60,991 nucleotides of DNA from CAZNUM01 sp964539305. GTDB taxonomy: Bacteria; Fidelibacterota; Marinisomatia; Marinisomatales; TCS55. Both the position numbers and the translations under genes were made by a program. Position 1 is the first letter of the stretch. Each line of letters starts with the position of its first letter. A model generated the notes under the pieces. That model made no database searches. It was not told where the DNA came from and saw nothing but the letters and a program-made list of their open reading frames with translations. Positions 36,030 to 44,942 of the stretch are shown piece after piece. The stretch covers positions 1 through 60,991 of the forward strand of contig CAZIIM010000012.1 in assembly GCA_964539305.1 (NCBI GenBank). Direction: 5' to 3'.

Positions 36030-37721
36030 TTAGTTCTTTTCATAAACCGTAACCCTGTTTCCACCCTTGGCCTTGGATTGGTACATGGCAGAATCGGCTT
36101 TGGCGATTAAATCGCGTACCTGGTCCGCATGGGTGGGGAAACCGGCAATCCCGGCACTGATTGTAATATGAAGCTGGATCCCATCCCGGGAAAATAATTT
36201 TTCAGCGATTCCAGTCACAATACGTTGGGATACAATAACAGAATGGGAAAGATCCGTGTTGACTAGCAGTACGGCGAACTCCTCTCCCCCATACCGGCCG
36301 ACAATATCAATACCCCGAACGCTGGCGGCAATGATATCGGCCACTCCTTTCAGAACATAATCCCCGTACAAATGTCCATGATTATCATTGACCGATTTGA
36401 ACTTATCCAGATCCAGTACCACCAGAGTCATGGGCTGGTCAAACCGTTTGGCACGACTGACTTCCTCTTCAAACCGATCCATGAAAGCCTTATGATTTAA
36501 TAGACCGGTCAACCCATCATGAATAGCGTTCATATGCATCTGACGATATTCTCCCTGCCAGGTGATAATGGAACCGGTGGTACTCGCCAGAATTTCCAGA
36601 AATTGCTGATCCATATCCGAGTATAGTTTTGACTTAAGCCGCTCCAGGGTGATGGTACCCCGTATTTCTTCCCTGCTCTTGATAGGCACGCTTAGAATCG
36701 ACATGAAATTATACTCGTCCCGGTCCCCTTTTTTAAATCGGTCCAGGGTCGGGTAATCCCGAAACCAGGTATTGGAACGGATAATCTGCCGTTTTCGAAA
36801 CGGTAAGCCATGGAGCGTATTGTCAAAGGGAAATTCCAGTCCCGCCTCCGCATCTTCATGCATTCCATCGACCAACTTGATAACAGCTTTTTCATATCCA
36901 GGCAGGGCAAACGAAATGGTAAGTTTGTCGTATTGGAAAAAGGCCCGACAAAGGCTCTTGATAGACTCCAGTAATTCGGTTTCATCCGATTTAATCTCCA
37001 GCCGGTCAAATAAATTGGCGACCCGGCTCTGGAAATAATTATTCACCATGAGTCGTTCCATTTTATCCAGCTCCGTCATGCCCAGGGAGACAAATTGGGA
37101 CAATTTCCCGAGTATATTCAAATCGCGATCTTTAACCTTTGAAAAATGATCTGAATACACCAGTAAACAACCGGAATTATTGCCATTAAATTGAATCGGC
37201 ACTCCCAGAACAACTTCGCTTCCCCGCCAGGTCTGCTGGTTAAACATCTGGTCCCAGGCAGCCTGAACTTTCTGCCGTTGGAGTGTGACACCCTCCTTAT
37301 GTTTCAATACCGTCTTTACAATGGCATTGTCCGTTTCAATCTTTTCCTGGAAGAGCGAATGATTCGATTTCTGGATAATATAGTTCGTACTGTCAGGGTC
37401 ATACATATAGACAGCCGCCGTATAGGTTTCTTCAATGGATTGGACCGAATCTAAAACCCAGTTCAGTAAATGATTGTAGTAGGACTGCACATCACCTGAG
37501 ATCGAAGGTCTTCTGGAAGGGGGTTCTGCAGGTAAAGGTGCAAGTTCAGATTCCCTCGACAAAAGGGGAGAAATGGAGTATTCGTACAAAATAAATATTA
37601 ACCACCCCAGAGCGATTCCTTTTCCAGCAATGACGAGTTTTCCGCTGGGATCCTGGGCACCGAAAAGAACCAACACCAGGAAGAATAATAGCAGAGATAA
37701 AATTTGGCGGTAAAATTTCAT
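36030..37721 (-). CDS. GAF-like/GGDEF diguanylate cyclase, membrane-anchored
   Basis: The ATG at 37721 gives 563 residues beginning MKFYRQILSLLLFFLVLVLF, a membrane helix, with a second helix (about 35-50). Two GAF-like regions of about 130 residues each lead to a C-terminal GGDEF domain. The signature is GGEEF, preceded by RGID five residues upstream, an intact allosteric I-site. DGLTGLLNHKAF marks the domain start. The enzyme should make c-di-GMP under feedback inhibition. The longer TTG-started frame (37760) would begin within a terminator loop and is rejected. Confidence 0.92.
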   Translation of the reverse strand: MKFYRQILSLLLFFLVLVLFGAQDPSGKLVIAGKGIALGWLIFILYEYSISPLLSRESELAPLPAEPPSRRPSISGDVQSYYNHLLNWVLDSVQSIEETYTAAVYMYDPDSTNYIIQKSNHSLFQEKIETDNAIVKTVLKHKEGVTLQRQKVQAAWDQMFNQQTWRGSEVVLGVPIQFNGNNSGCLLVYSDHFSKVKDRDLNILGKLSQFVSLGMTELDKMERLMVNNYFQSRVANLFDRLEIKSDETELLESIKSLCRAFFQYDKLTISFALPGYEKAVIKLVDGMHEDAEAGLEFPFDNTLHGLPFRKRQIIRSNTWFRDYPTLDRFKKGDRDEYNFMSILSVPIKSREEIRGTITLERLKSKLYSDMDQQFLEILASTTGSIITWQGEYRQMHMNAIHDGLTGLLNHKAFMDRFEEEVSRAKRFDQPMTLVVLDLDKFKSVNDNHGHLYGDYVLKGVADIIAASVRGIDIVGRYGGEEFAVLLVNTDLSHSVIVSQRIVTGIAEKLFSRDGIQLHITISAGIAGFPTHADQVRDLIAKADSAMYQSKAKGGNRVTVYEKN

Positions 37722-37726
37722 GCCGG

Positions 37727-37777
37727 AAAATAAAAATCCCTGACGTGAAAAACTTGTCAATTACTGCGTCAGGGATT
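37727..37777 (-). terminator. rho-independent terminator downstream of the anti-sigma gene
   Basis: AATCCCTGACG (37735-37745) and CGTCAGGGATT (37767-37777) form an 11-bp perfect stem with a 21-base loop. On the minus strand the stem is followed by TTTTTATTTT. It lies between the anti-sigma gene (ends 37795) and the GGDEF gene (starts 37721), so it separates the two transcripts. The loop contains TTGACA on the minus strand, possibly a -35 element for the cyclase gene, but the distance to its ATG leaves little leader. Confidence 0.75.
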
Positions 37778-37794
37778 AATAATCTAAAAATGGA

Positions 37795-38361
37795 TTAATG
37801 CTGGTCTTTTACCAAGCGTATCCGATCATCTAACGGGAATCGATGTTTGGGGGCATTAATCAAACTGTCGGTGCTGTCCTGTTCACTTTCAGCCAGAATG
37901 CCGGTATTATTCAAGGCGGGGTTACTTTGAGGCGGTAAAACCGGTTTTGTCATCGGTGGTGTAATTTTTGAATACTGGGGTGGACGGATGCCCGGTTCGG
38001 TCTGGGTAGGCAGTAATTGTATTCCAATAACTATAAATGTAATCACCAGCGCGGACATGAGACCGGCATAAAGCGGTGGTAATCGTAAGATGGTTTTCGG
38101 GATATGAGTTGTAGGAGCCGGGGTAACGCTTGAACGGTCTTTTTCCCGGGCTTTTCTACGTTCTAACCGCGTCATGAAATCGGAAGAAACTTTAATTGGA
38201 GGAAGTTGATTCAGAGACTGTTTTGTCCGTTTGACGGACTCAACCAGATCGCGGGCCTCTGGATGCTGCTTCAAATAGGATTCAAACTCCCTTCGTCTGG
38301 CAAGCGAAAGTTCGTTTTCAATGTATGCGGAAATTGCATCCTCAAATTCATAGCGATTCAT
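37795..38361 (-). CDS. anti-sigma factor-like membrane protein lacking zinc cysteines
   Basis: The 188-residue protein starts with a zf-HC2/ASD-like segment (EDAISAYIENELSLARRREF, then YLKQHPEARDLVES), but the His-x3-Cys-x2-Cys residues are replaced. One membrane helix (about residues 98-118, LMSALVITFIVIGIQLLP) and a proline-rich periplasmic tail follow. Its position seven bases after the ECF sigma gene, with a terminator downstream, supports an anti-sigma role. The ATG at 38361 is preferred to a TTG one codon earlier. Confidence 0.75.
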   Translation of the reverse strand: MNRYEFEDAISAYIENELSLARRREFESYLKQHPEARDLVESVKRTKQSLNQLPPIKVSSDFMTRLERRKAREKDRSSVTPAPTTHIPKTILRLPPLYAGLMSALVITFIVIGIQLLPTQTEPGIRPPQYSKITPPMTKPVLPPQSNPALNNTGILAESEQDSTDSLINAPKHRFPLDDRIRLVKDQH

Positions 38362-38368
38362 CAATCAA

Positions 38369-38950
38369 TCAGCCTCCTATTTTGAATTCTTTCAAATCTT
38401 TTTGTAACTGCAATCTGGCGCGGTTAATGCGCGATTTTACGGTCCCTAAGGGAACATCGACTATCTTACTGATCTCTTCATAGGAAAGTTCCTGAATATC
38501 GCGCAGGATAACCACCGTCCGGAAATGAGAAGGTAATTTCTGGATGGCGGCCTGAATCTGTTTTTCCAGGTAATAGCCCTGGGCTTTCTCGGACGCTTCC
38601 TCCTCCAGCGCCGGTAATTCATACTCCCGGTCTTCCGATCCCATTTGGCTAAGGTTTGTTACCTTATGCCGTTTTCTTTTTCGCAATTCTGTCTTGGCTA
38701 AATTCCCGGCAATCGTATAAATCCACGTTGAAAACTTGGCAATATTCCTGTAGTAGTGACGGTGGGTGTATAATTTAAGCAATGTATCCTGGACAATATC
38801 CTCAGCCAGTTCAAAATCATCGATAAAACGGTAGACGAAGGTCATCAATTTATCCCGGTAACGAACCACCAGTTCCGTATACGCTTGTTCATCCCCCTTT
38901 TGAAAGCGGGCAATCAGTTCTTCGTCGCTGTACCGGTAGGGACTATCCAT
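38369..38950 (-). CDS. ECF (RpoE-type) RNA polymerase sigma factor
   Basis: The 193-residue protein has region 2 (AYTELVVRYRDKLMTFVYRF, then DFELAEDIVQDTLLKLY) and region 4 (LPSHFRTVVILRDIQELSYE, then GTVKSRINRARLQL). It directs RNA polymerase to a specific promoter set, probably envelope-related given its membrane anti-sigma partner. The ATG at 38950 begins MDSPYRYSDEELIARFQKGD and overlaps holA by eight bases. The frame extends to 39025, but those residues are inside holA and not conserved. Confidence 0.93.
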   Translation of the reverse strand: MDSPYRYSDEELIARFQKGDEQAYTELVVRYRDKLMTFVYRFIDDFELAEDIVQDTLLKLYTHRHYYRNIAKFSTWIYTIAGNLAKTELRKRKRHKVTNLSQMGSEDREYELPALEEEASEKAQGYYLEKQIQAAIQKLPSHFRTVVILRDIQELSYEEISKIVDVPLGTVKSRINRARLQLQKDLKEFKIGG

Positions 38951-39947
38951 GGCCCAAGACGGAAAAGATGAAGTCGGTAACAGCTGTTTCATCGTCAACT
39001 TGCGATCGTTTGATTTGTTGATCAATTTGCCAAAGTCTTCTAAGTGCCCGTGTTATTTCTTCCGGCTGATAGTTCTGCGCATACCGGGGCAGATTTTTCT
39101 TCACAGCCGGTGTTAGTGCAGTATAACCACTATACCAGGATTTTGTTCCATTTCTGCTTTTTAAAAAGAAGAGTTCCCGGTAAAAATCCGTCAATGGATA
39201 AACCAGATTTAACATGGTAGAAACTTTTGAAACCAATCGAAGCCCCAATTTCAGGCTCCGGGCAAGATTCTTCTCCCCTAGGGCGGTAAAGAACTCAAAT
39301 TGACGGTATTCCCGTTTCCAGTTCCCTAGATTGGATAGGTCCTTGCGGGTCAGGGGGTGGTCTGCATCCGCCACAAGACCAATTTTATCAATTTCGTTCT
39401 TTAAATGACTAAGCGAATCCCCAGCCACCATCACAATCGAATCCAGCAACCCAGGCTGAACCTGGCTAATACCTTGTTCTTGGAAAAACTTTCGAGCCCA
39501 TTGTTTCATGCCTGATTCGAACGGCGTGGAACATGTAATAGGGTCCAGATGCCGGGCAAGGGCCTTGCTGAAGGCGGTTCGGAAACCCCATTCATCACTG
39601 ATAATAACCAGATAATGGTTTTCGAGCGGATGTTCAACATAATCGAGCAATTCCGTTCGATAAGAACCTCGAATAGCCGTCGGATTCCGGAGAATAAATA
39701 ATTTAACGGTACTAAACAGATCCATTGATGTAAGGGATTCAATAATGTCTTTACTGCTCATTTCATCCGGGAGTAGAATGGATTTATCCAGAGGCTTATC
39801 TTTAAAAATGACGTCTGCCAGTTTCTCCGTGAATAGTTGTTGAATAAACTGGTCATTCCCCATGAGAAAATAGACCGGCGAAAGTTCACCTTTGGATAAC
39901 TGGGTCAGGGCCGTGTTAATGTCAATTGTGATTGGTTGTTCTCTCAT
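38943..39947 (-). CDS. holA: DNA polymerase III subunit delta
   Basis: The 334-residue protein opens the sliding-clamp loader. The segment SPVYFLMGNDQFIQQLFTEK and the C-terminal helical collar region (RALRRLWQIDQQIKRSQVDD) are typical of HolA, although the family is weakly conserved. The gene overlaps the upstream symporter gene by 26 bases and the following sigma-factor gene by eight, so it is embedded in a minus-strand transcript. Confidence 0.85.
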   Translation of the reverse strand: MREQPITIDINTALTQLSKGELSPVYFLMGNDQFIQQLFTEKLADVIFKDKPLDKSILLPDEMSSKDIIESLTSMDLFSTVKLFILRNPTAIRGSYRTELLDYVEHPLENHYLVIISDEWGFRTAFSKALARHLDPITCSTPFESGMKQWARKFFQEQGISQVQPGLLDSIVMVAGDSLSHLKNEIDKIGLVADADHPLTRKDLSNLGNWKREYRQFEFFTALGEKNLARSLKLGLRLVSKVSTMLNLVYPLTDFYRELFFLKSRNGTKSWYSGYTALTPAVKKNLPRYAQNYQPEEITRALRRLWQIDQQIKRSQVDDETAVTDFIFSVLGHG

Positions 39948-41373
39948 GATCCAGCCAACTGAAAATAATTACAGCGAAAAATGCGAAAACAAAACTGGCT
40001 AATCGCTCTGTAATCAATAACTGCAAATCGGTATTTGCCCAGAGAATGGTGGAAAGCGAGCCTGTTATCATACCAGCAATAACGCCCGACCGGCTGGTTT
40101 TTTTCCACCAGATCGTAAGAATCAAGGCCGGGCCAAAGGAAGAGCCTAAACCGCTCCAGGCGTAGGAAACCATTTCAAATACCAGGTCTTTCGTTTCCAG
40201 GGCCAGCAGGAAAGCCACGACACCAATTACCAGTGTAAAAATCCGGCCAATGGACAGCAACTGAACTTTTTCCACCATCCTTTTAAAATATTTACTGATA
40301 ATGTCCTCGGTCAGCACGGTTGTCGTTACCAATAATTGGGAATCGGCAGTGGACATCATAGCTGCGATGGCTCCGGAAATAAAAATCCCAGCGATCCAGG
40401 GATGAAGCAAGTTGGTTGCCATTATAGGCATGAGTTTCTCTGGATCGGGTAATTGAGCCACACTGGTGAGAATCTCACCATTGTAGCTTAGTACGCCACT
40501 TTGAATCATCTGGTACCCGACCAGTCCGATTAATACGGATCCAAAAAATCCGGGGATAGCCCAGCTGAAAGCGATTCTACGGCCCATGGCAATATTTTTT
40601 TCATCATTAATAGCCATGTAACGGGTGACTAAATGGGGTTGCCCCAGATATCCCAGCCCCCAGCTCAGACCTCCGATCACCCCCATAAGGGCGGGAACAC
40701 CGATTTTCCCGTTGAAGAGAGTACCTGCGTTAAAAATGGCGCCGTGTTCCACGTCGAGTAATTGAATGAAACCCACCAAGGGTAGAATAACAAGGGTACC
40801 GATCATGATAATCCCCTGGATGACATCTGTCCAGGCGACGGCAGTAAAACCGCCGATCATGGTATAAAAAACAATAATGAACGCTCCCAAGAACATCCCT
40901 TCAATTTCACTTAGGTCGAAGGTGACATTCAGCACTTTTCCCGCTCCGGAGAATTGAGCCGCCACGTAAAAGGTAAAGAAAAAGGTAATAATAATTGAAG
41001 CAATTACACGAATCGTTCCATCTTGGTCATCAAACCGTTTGGAAAATAATTCCGGAAGGGTCAGAGCTTGATATTTCCCGGTCATGCGGCGCAGGGGTTT
41101 GGCAATAAACAGCCAGGAGGCCATTATCCCCAGGACGCAGCCTAATGCTGTCCACAGTTCAAACATCCCAGCAACCAGGGCGGCTCCCGGAAGTCCAATA
41201 ATGATCCAGGCTGATTCTCCCGACGCCCGTTCAGAAAAAGCAATCACCCAGGGCCCCAGTTTATGGCCCCCCAGGGCAAAATCTCCCAGGTTCTTGGTTC
41301 TGCGAACTGCGTAAAGACCAATCCCAAGGACCACACAAAGGTAAAGAATAAAGGCAATGAGAATAATGTTCAT
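39922..41373 (-). CDS. PutP-like sodium:solute symporter
   Basis: The 483-residue membrane protein has about 13 helices. RASGESAWIIIGLPGAALVA and ALTLPELFSKRFDD resemble sodium/proline symporters. GAIAAMMSTADSQLLVTTTV is the conserved sodium-site helix. It probably imports proline or another amino acid, possibly as an osmolyte; specificity is inferred. It starts one base after the stop of uppP and overlaps holA by 26 bases. It differs from the symporter at 9264-10697. Confidence 0.88.
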   Translation of the reverse strand: MNIILIAFILYLCVVLGIGLYAVRRTKNLGDFALGGHKLGPWVIAFSERASGESAWIIIGLPGAALVAGMFELWTALGCVLGIMASWLFIAKPLRRMTGKYQALTLPELFSKRFDDQDGTIRVIASIIITFFFTFYVAAQFSGAGKVLNVTFDLSEIEGMFLGAFIIVFYTMIGGFTAVAWTDVIQGIIMIGTLVILPLVGFIQLLDVEHGAIFNAGTLFNGKIGVPALMGVIGGLSWGLGYLGQPHLVTRYMAINDEKNIAMGRRIAFSWAIPGFFGSVLIGLVGYQMIQSGVLSYNGEILTSVAQLPDPEKLMPIMATNLLHPWIAGIFISGAIAAMMSTADSQLLVTTTVLTEDIISKYFKRMVEKVQLLSIGRIFTLVIGVVAFLLALETKDLVFEMVSYAWSGLGSSFGPALILTIWWKKTSRSGVIAGMITGSLSTILWANTDLQLLITERLASFVFAFFAVIIFSWLDHERTTNHN

Positions 41374-41374
41374 C

Positions 41375-42142
41375 CTATCCCCATATTAGCACGCTGGCCC
41401 CTAGGAGAAAACAGTAAATACTGAACCAGTACAACCGGCCAGAGCCAATGAGCTTTAATAACCATCGGAGGGCCAATACGCCCACCAGAAAGGAGCTGAT
41501 CAAGGCACTGAATAATACAATCCCGCTTAACGAACCTGTGGGATCCTGGACATATTCCATCCCGGTCAACAAGGCAGCCCCCCCGATTGCCGGGACCGCC
41601 AGTAAAAAAGAAAAGCGAGCCGCTTCCTGGGGTTTCAGCCCCAGGGCCAGACCAGTGCTGATAGTGGTACCTGAACGTGAAATACCAGGAATGATTGCCA
41701 AGGCCTGCGCCGTCCCGATAAGAATAGCCTTTCCAAGGGACACTTCTTTCTCGTACTCTGATAACCACTTGGTTACGAGCAGAATCCCTCCTGTTACCAA
41801 TAGAGCAAACCCTACAGAAACCACGTTCTCAAATAATTGGTTTAGCGCATCTTCAAAAAGGATCCCCACCACTGCAGCCGGTATGGTTCCGATCAAAATA
41901 AACAGAAGGTAACTTCTTGAAGATTTTGTTTTCAATGTTTTCACCAGTTGAAGCCAGTCACTCCAAAAAACCACCAGAATACTGAATAAGGTCCCCACGT
42001 GAACAACCACTTCAATGGCTTTCCCGGGGATGTGTATACCCAACAGGGCTTGCCCGATAACCAGGTGCCCAGAACTGCTGATGGGCAGGAACTCCGTTAA
42101 CCCCTGCAGTACACCCATGAAAATTGCTTCGATTACAGTCAT
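41375..42142 (-). CDS. uppP: undecaprenyl-diphosphatase
   Basis: The 255-residue membrane enzyme (BacA family) recycles undecaprenyl diphosphate to the monophosphate lipid carrier used for peptidoglycan and surface glycans. The signature GLTEFLPISSSGHLVIGQ is at the N-terminus and PGISRSGTTISTGLALGL in the second half; both catalytic motifs are intact. Seven or eight hydrophobic helices are visible. It supports the lipid-linked glycan synthesis encoded to its left. Confidence 0.95.
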   Translation of the reverse strand: MTVIEAIFMGVLQGLTEFLPISSSGHLVIGQALLGIHIPGKAIEVVVHVGTLFSILVVFWSDWLQLVKTLKTKSSRSYLLFILIGTIPAAVVGILFEDALNQLFENVVSVGFALLVTGGILLVTKWLSEYEKEVSLGKAILIGTAQALAIIPGISRSGTTISTGLALGLKPQEAARFSFLLAVPAIGGAALLTGMEYVQDPTGSLSGIVLFSALISSFLVGVLALRWLLKLIGSGRLYWFSIYCFLLGASVLIWG

Positions 42143-42189
42143 GAATACTTTAAATAAGGAGGTGAATTTAGAGGATCAGATCCCGGAAT

Positions 42190-43043
42190 TCAATTCGAGA
42201 GCTGTTTCCAACCGAAAACGGCGATCATACGTCCCGCTTTTTTCCCTTCCCGCCGGTAGGAATAGTACCGTTCCGGATGACAGCAGGTACATTCATCGGT
42301 AATGGAAATCTGAGAATCAGGTACTCCCGATTCACAGAGTTGCGCTTTTAAAGCAGCGGTCAAATCCAGGTTGAATTTATCTCTATTCTGGACCGAAAAT
42401 GGGGATGGAAACTGTTCCGCCACTTCTACTCCTACCTCAAAACAACAGGCGTGAATGCAGGGCCCCATNNNNNNNNNNNNNNNNNNNNNNNNNNNNNNNN
42501 NNNNNNNNNNNNNNNNNNNNNNNNNNNNNNNNNNNNNNNNNNNNNNNNNNNNNNNNNNNNNNNNNNNNGTTCCGCCACTTCTACTCCTACCTCAAAACAA
42601 CAGGCGTGAATGCAGGGCCCCATTAAGGCCAGTATATTCTTCATATTGGATCCCAGATTCCTGAAGACCATCGTTGCCTGTTTTCCAATTTGGGTTGCCA
42701 CACCCCGCCAGCCAGCATGAATCAGTCCAATAATCTTCTTCCTCGGATCAAACAGATAGAGAGGAATACAATCCGCCACCTGAATCGATAGAACGAGTTC
42801 AGTATTTTCGGTGACTATCCCATCGGTATTTGGAATAACGCCGGGATATTTGACTATTTGGACTGTATTGGTATGCTTCTGTTGCGGGATAACGATCATT
42901 TCCGGGTTTAATTCCAGAGCTTGCGCCAGGGTCCGCCGATCGTCGTCGGGTTTGAAATCCCCGAATTTCAGTGAAAATCCGGCTCGAAGCCCCTCAAAGT
43001 GGAAAAAAGGGGAGTAATCGATAAATGCGTCGTTAACCGCCAC
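42190..43043 (-). CDS. pgeF: purine nucleoside phosphorylase / laccase-domain protein PgeF (YfiH), split by a false scaffold gap
   Basis: The protein has VADCIPLYLFDP, GLIHAGWRGVA, MGPCIHACCFEVG and the C-terminal CTCCHPERYYSYRREGKKAG, the metal and active-site motifs of the YfiH/PgeF family. Members act as purine nucleoside phosphorylases or as peptidoglycan-editing factors. A 100-N run interrupts it at 42469-42568. The 55 bases on each side are identical; removing the Ns and one copy leaves 699 bases, an uninterrupted 232-residue frame, normal for the family. The gene is therefore intact. It starts with GTG at 43043, which the sequence allows but does not prove. Confidence 0.9.
42414..42623. 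repeat. exact 55-bp duplication flanking the first N run (assembly artefact)
   Basis: Positions 42414-42468 and 42569-42623 are identical over 55 bases, separated only by 100 Ns. The copies end exactly at the contig ends. Collapsing them restores the pgeF frame, so this is two overlapping contigs joined with a nominal gap, probably an assembler k-mer overlap, not a genomic repeat. Confidence 0.95.
42469..42568. other. scaffold gap of 100 N
   Basis: A 100-base N run of nominal size. The flanking overlap shows that no sequence is missing here. Confidence 0.95.
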
Positions 43044-43061
43044 GATGGAATTTTACTTTTG

Positions 43062-44942
43062 TCAGGGAGTCCCAATGGGTACAAAGGCAAGAGAATCTCC
43101 CTGGAACGTACCCCGCTGCAGCAATTGCTGACCGTTGAATTCCACCACCTGAAGGGCCACATTAACATTCGGGTATTGAGCCGTCGTGGAAAAATACTGG
43201 GATATCCCATGGAAGTAATCAATCTCCTCCAACGCTTTTATGACCGCTTTCCTGGAAGGGGTCTGAATCGGAAGGGATAGAAGTAATTGAGCCAGGTCAA
43301 AACCCTGGTAAAATAATTCAGAAGAACTTTCTCCCGTATCAAAACTATCGGCCTGGGTTACAAATCGGTTCGTGATGATGGAAAGACCCGTAATGTGGGG
43401 GCCAATATTCTCTTTTGTCAGAATATCAAGATCCTGCCAGGACTCATTCCCAATGATCTTCGCATTCAAATTGTACATGGGAAACTGAGGTGCAACATAT
43501 TCCAACTCACCGGAATGAATGGGTAAATAAATCCCCTGGATGGTATTCAGAACAATTTTCAGCGAATCCGATCGGGATAATTGTTTTTCTTCCTTTTCAG
43601 GAAGGTTAAAGAAATCTTCCACTGAAATATCAAACATGGCATCCAGGCTGTCGATCTCCATGCCCAGCAATTCCTCATCCACTTCCTTCTCAACCGGTTG
43701 AAGGGCAAAGGCGATTTCCCGGACACTTTTAAACTGACGACTTAAATCCATGGGCAAGCCGGAATACCATTCAATGGCCACAACACTTTTTCCCAAGCGG
43801 TCAATTTCCTGTAAAAAGGCATCCGTTAATGCATGACCGAAATCATCAGCGGGGGCGATGATTGCAAGGCTGTCCAACCCTAGCGTTACTGCGGCATAAC
43901 GGGCAGCCAGTTTACCCCGCATGGATAAATTCGAATTGATCTGAAAGGCGGAACCGTTCAAATCGGTGAGTCCATTCTGGATCGAGGTAGGAATTAACAG
44001 GGGCATGGAAGAGGAAGATAAAATGGAAGTTGTTGTCAAAACGGCCTCCGACGCCAGCGGACCGGCAATGAGATCCACTCCCGGTAAGTTCACTAACTCC
44101 TGAGCTGCTTGAGCCGCTTCAAGTTCATCACTCCGGTTGTCCTGGATAAGGATGGTTATTTTACCATTCGTTCTTTTTTGCTCCGAATACCCTTTTTGAA
44201 AACCATTTAAAAAGGCTTTCCCATCGGCTGCATTTTTCCCCGAAAGAGGTAAAAGCAGGCCAACCGTCAAGACGGGTTCAGCCGGCTGGTAAGAAGCCCG
44301 GAGTAGCTGTTCATAAAACGCAATGTAGGCTGAAGGAACATCTTCCACTGACAAATCGCTAAGGGTCAGGGCACATTCATCAGGTAATCCATCATTCAGC
44401 AGCGAATAAGCTTTTGCCAGCCGATGAATTGCCATTGCCTGTGGATCGGTTTCGATGCTAAGTAATTCATCAAACAGTCGCGTAGATAAGGATAACTGAA
44501 TAACATTCAGCAACCGGTCATCCACCCGTTCCAGGAATTTCCGGTTTCCCGGGAGCTTTCGGGCCCGGAGAAACATCCTGTAGGCCGATTCAAATTGACC
44601 CTGATTGATGAATATATCGCCAAAACTGAAAAAGATATCCTTGGTATAAACGCTGGTCGGATAGGTATGCAGAAACTGTCGTCCGATTTTCTGGGCTTCA
44701 CCGATCCGATCCATGGCAATATTCGTTTTCATGAGCAAGAGCCAACTGGCTTCCTCGTACTCCCCTGTATCCTTTTTCATCATTTTCTTCAGGATTGATT
44801 CAGCAATGGCATAATGCCCCTGATTGTAATGTTCAACAGCCTGATTAAACTGTTTTTCTACCTTTGAGAATAAAAACCAGTTCTGCCCTGATAAAACAGG
44901 ACTGGAAATCAAAATCATGGCTGTGAAAAGGATTTTATTCAA
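43062..44942 (-). CDS. LpoA-like periplasmic binding-fold protein with N-terminal TPR-like region
   Basis: The TTG at 44942 yields a 626-residue protein with a clean signal peptide (MNKILFTAMILISSPVLSGQ). It overlaps the glmS stop by eight bases; the frame opens at a GTG at 44990, which would add 16 residues inside glmS. Helical TPR-like repeats fill about residues 25-215. From about 225 a type-1 periplasmic-binding-protein fold begins (VGLLLPLSGKNAADGKAFLN), including DLIAGPLASEAVL. This order is that of LpoA, the activator of penicillin-binding protein 1A. No lipobox is seen, and a binding-protein role in transport is possible. Confidence 0.75.
   Translation of the reverse strand: MNKILFTAMILISSPVLSGQNWFLFSKVEKQFNQAVEHYNQGHYAIAESILKKMMKKDTGEYEEASWLLLMKTNIAMDRIGEAQKIGRQFLHTYPTSVYTKDIFFSFGDIFINQGQFESAYRMFLRARKLPGNRKFLERVDDRLLNVIQLSLSTRLFDELLSIETDPQAMAIHRLAKAYSLLNDGLPDECALTLSDLSVEDVPSAYIAFYEQLLRASYQPAEPVLTVGLLLPLSGKNAADGKAFLNGFQKGYSEQKRTNGKITILIQDNRSDELEAAQAAQELVNLPGVDLIAGPLASEAVLTTTSILSSSSMPLLIPTSIQNGLTDLNGSAFQINSNLSMRGKLAARYAAVTLGLDSLAIIAPADDFGHALTDAFLQEIDRLGKSVVAIEWYSGLPMDLSRQFKSVREIAFALQPVEKEVDEELLGMEIDSLDAMFDISVEDFFNLPEKEEKQLSRSDSLKIVLNTIQGIYLPIHSGELEYVAPQFPMYNLNAKIIGNESWQDLDILTKENIGPHITGLSIITNRFVTQADSFDTGESSSELFYQGFDLAQLLLSLPIQTPSRKAVIKALEEIDYFHGISQYFSTTAQYPNVNVALQVVEFNGQQLLQRGTFQGDSLAFVPIGTP

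Noticed and set aside
41370..41768. 132-codon minus-strand frame overlapping uppP
   Set aside because: It is in an alternative frame of uppP, whose motifs are intact; glycine- and proline-rich shadow sequence.
42190..43043. pgeF as a pseudogene or two separate genes
   Set aside because: The break coincides with the N run and duplicated contig ends; collapsing the overlap restores a complete frame.
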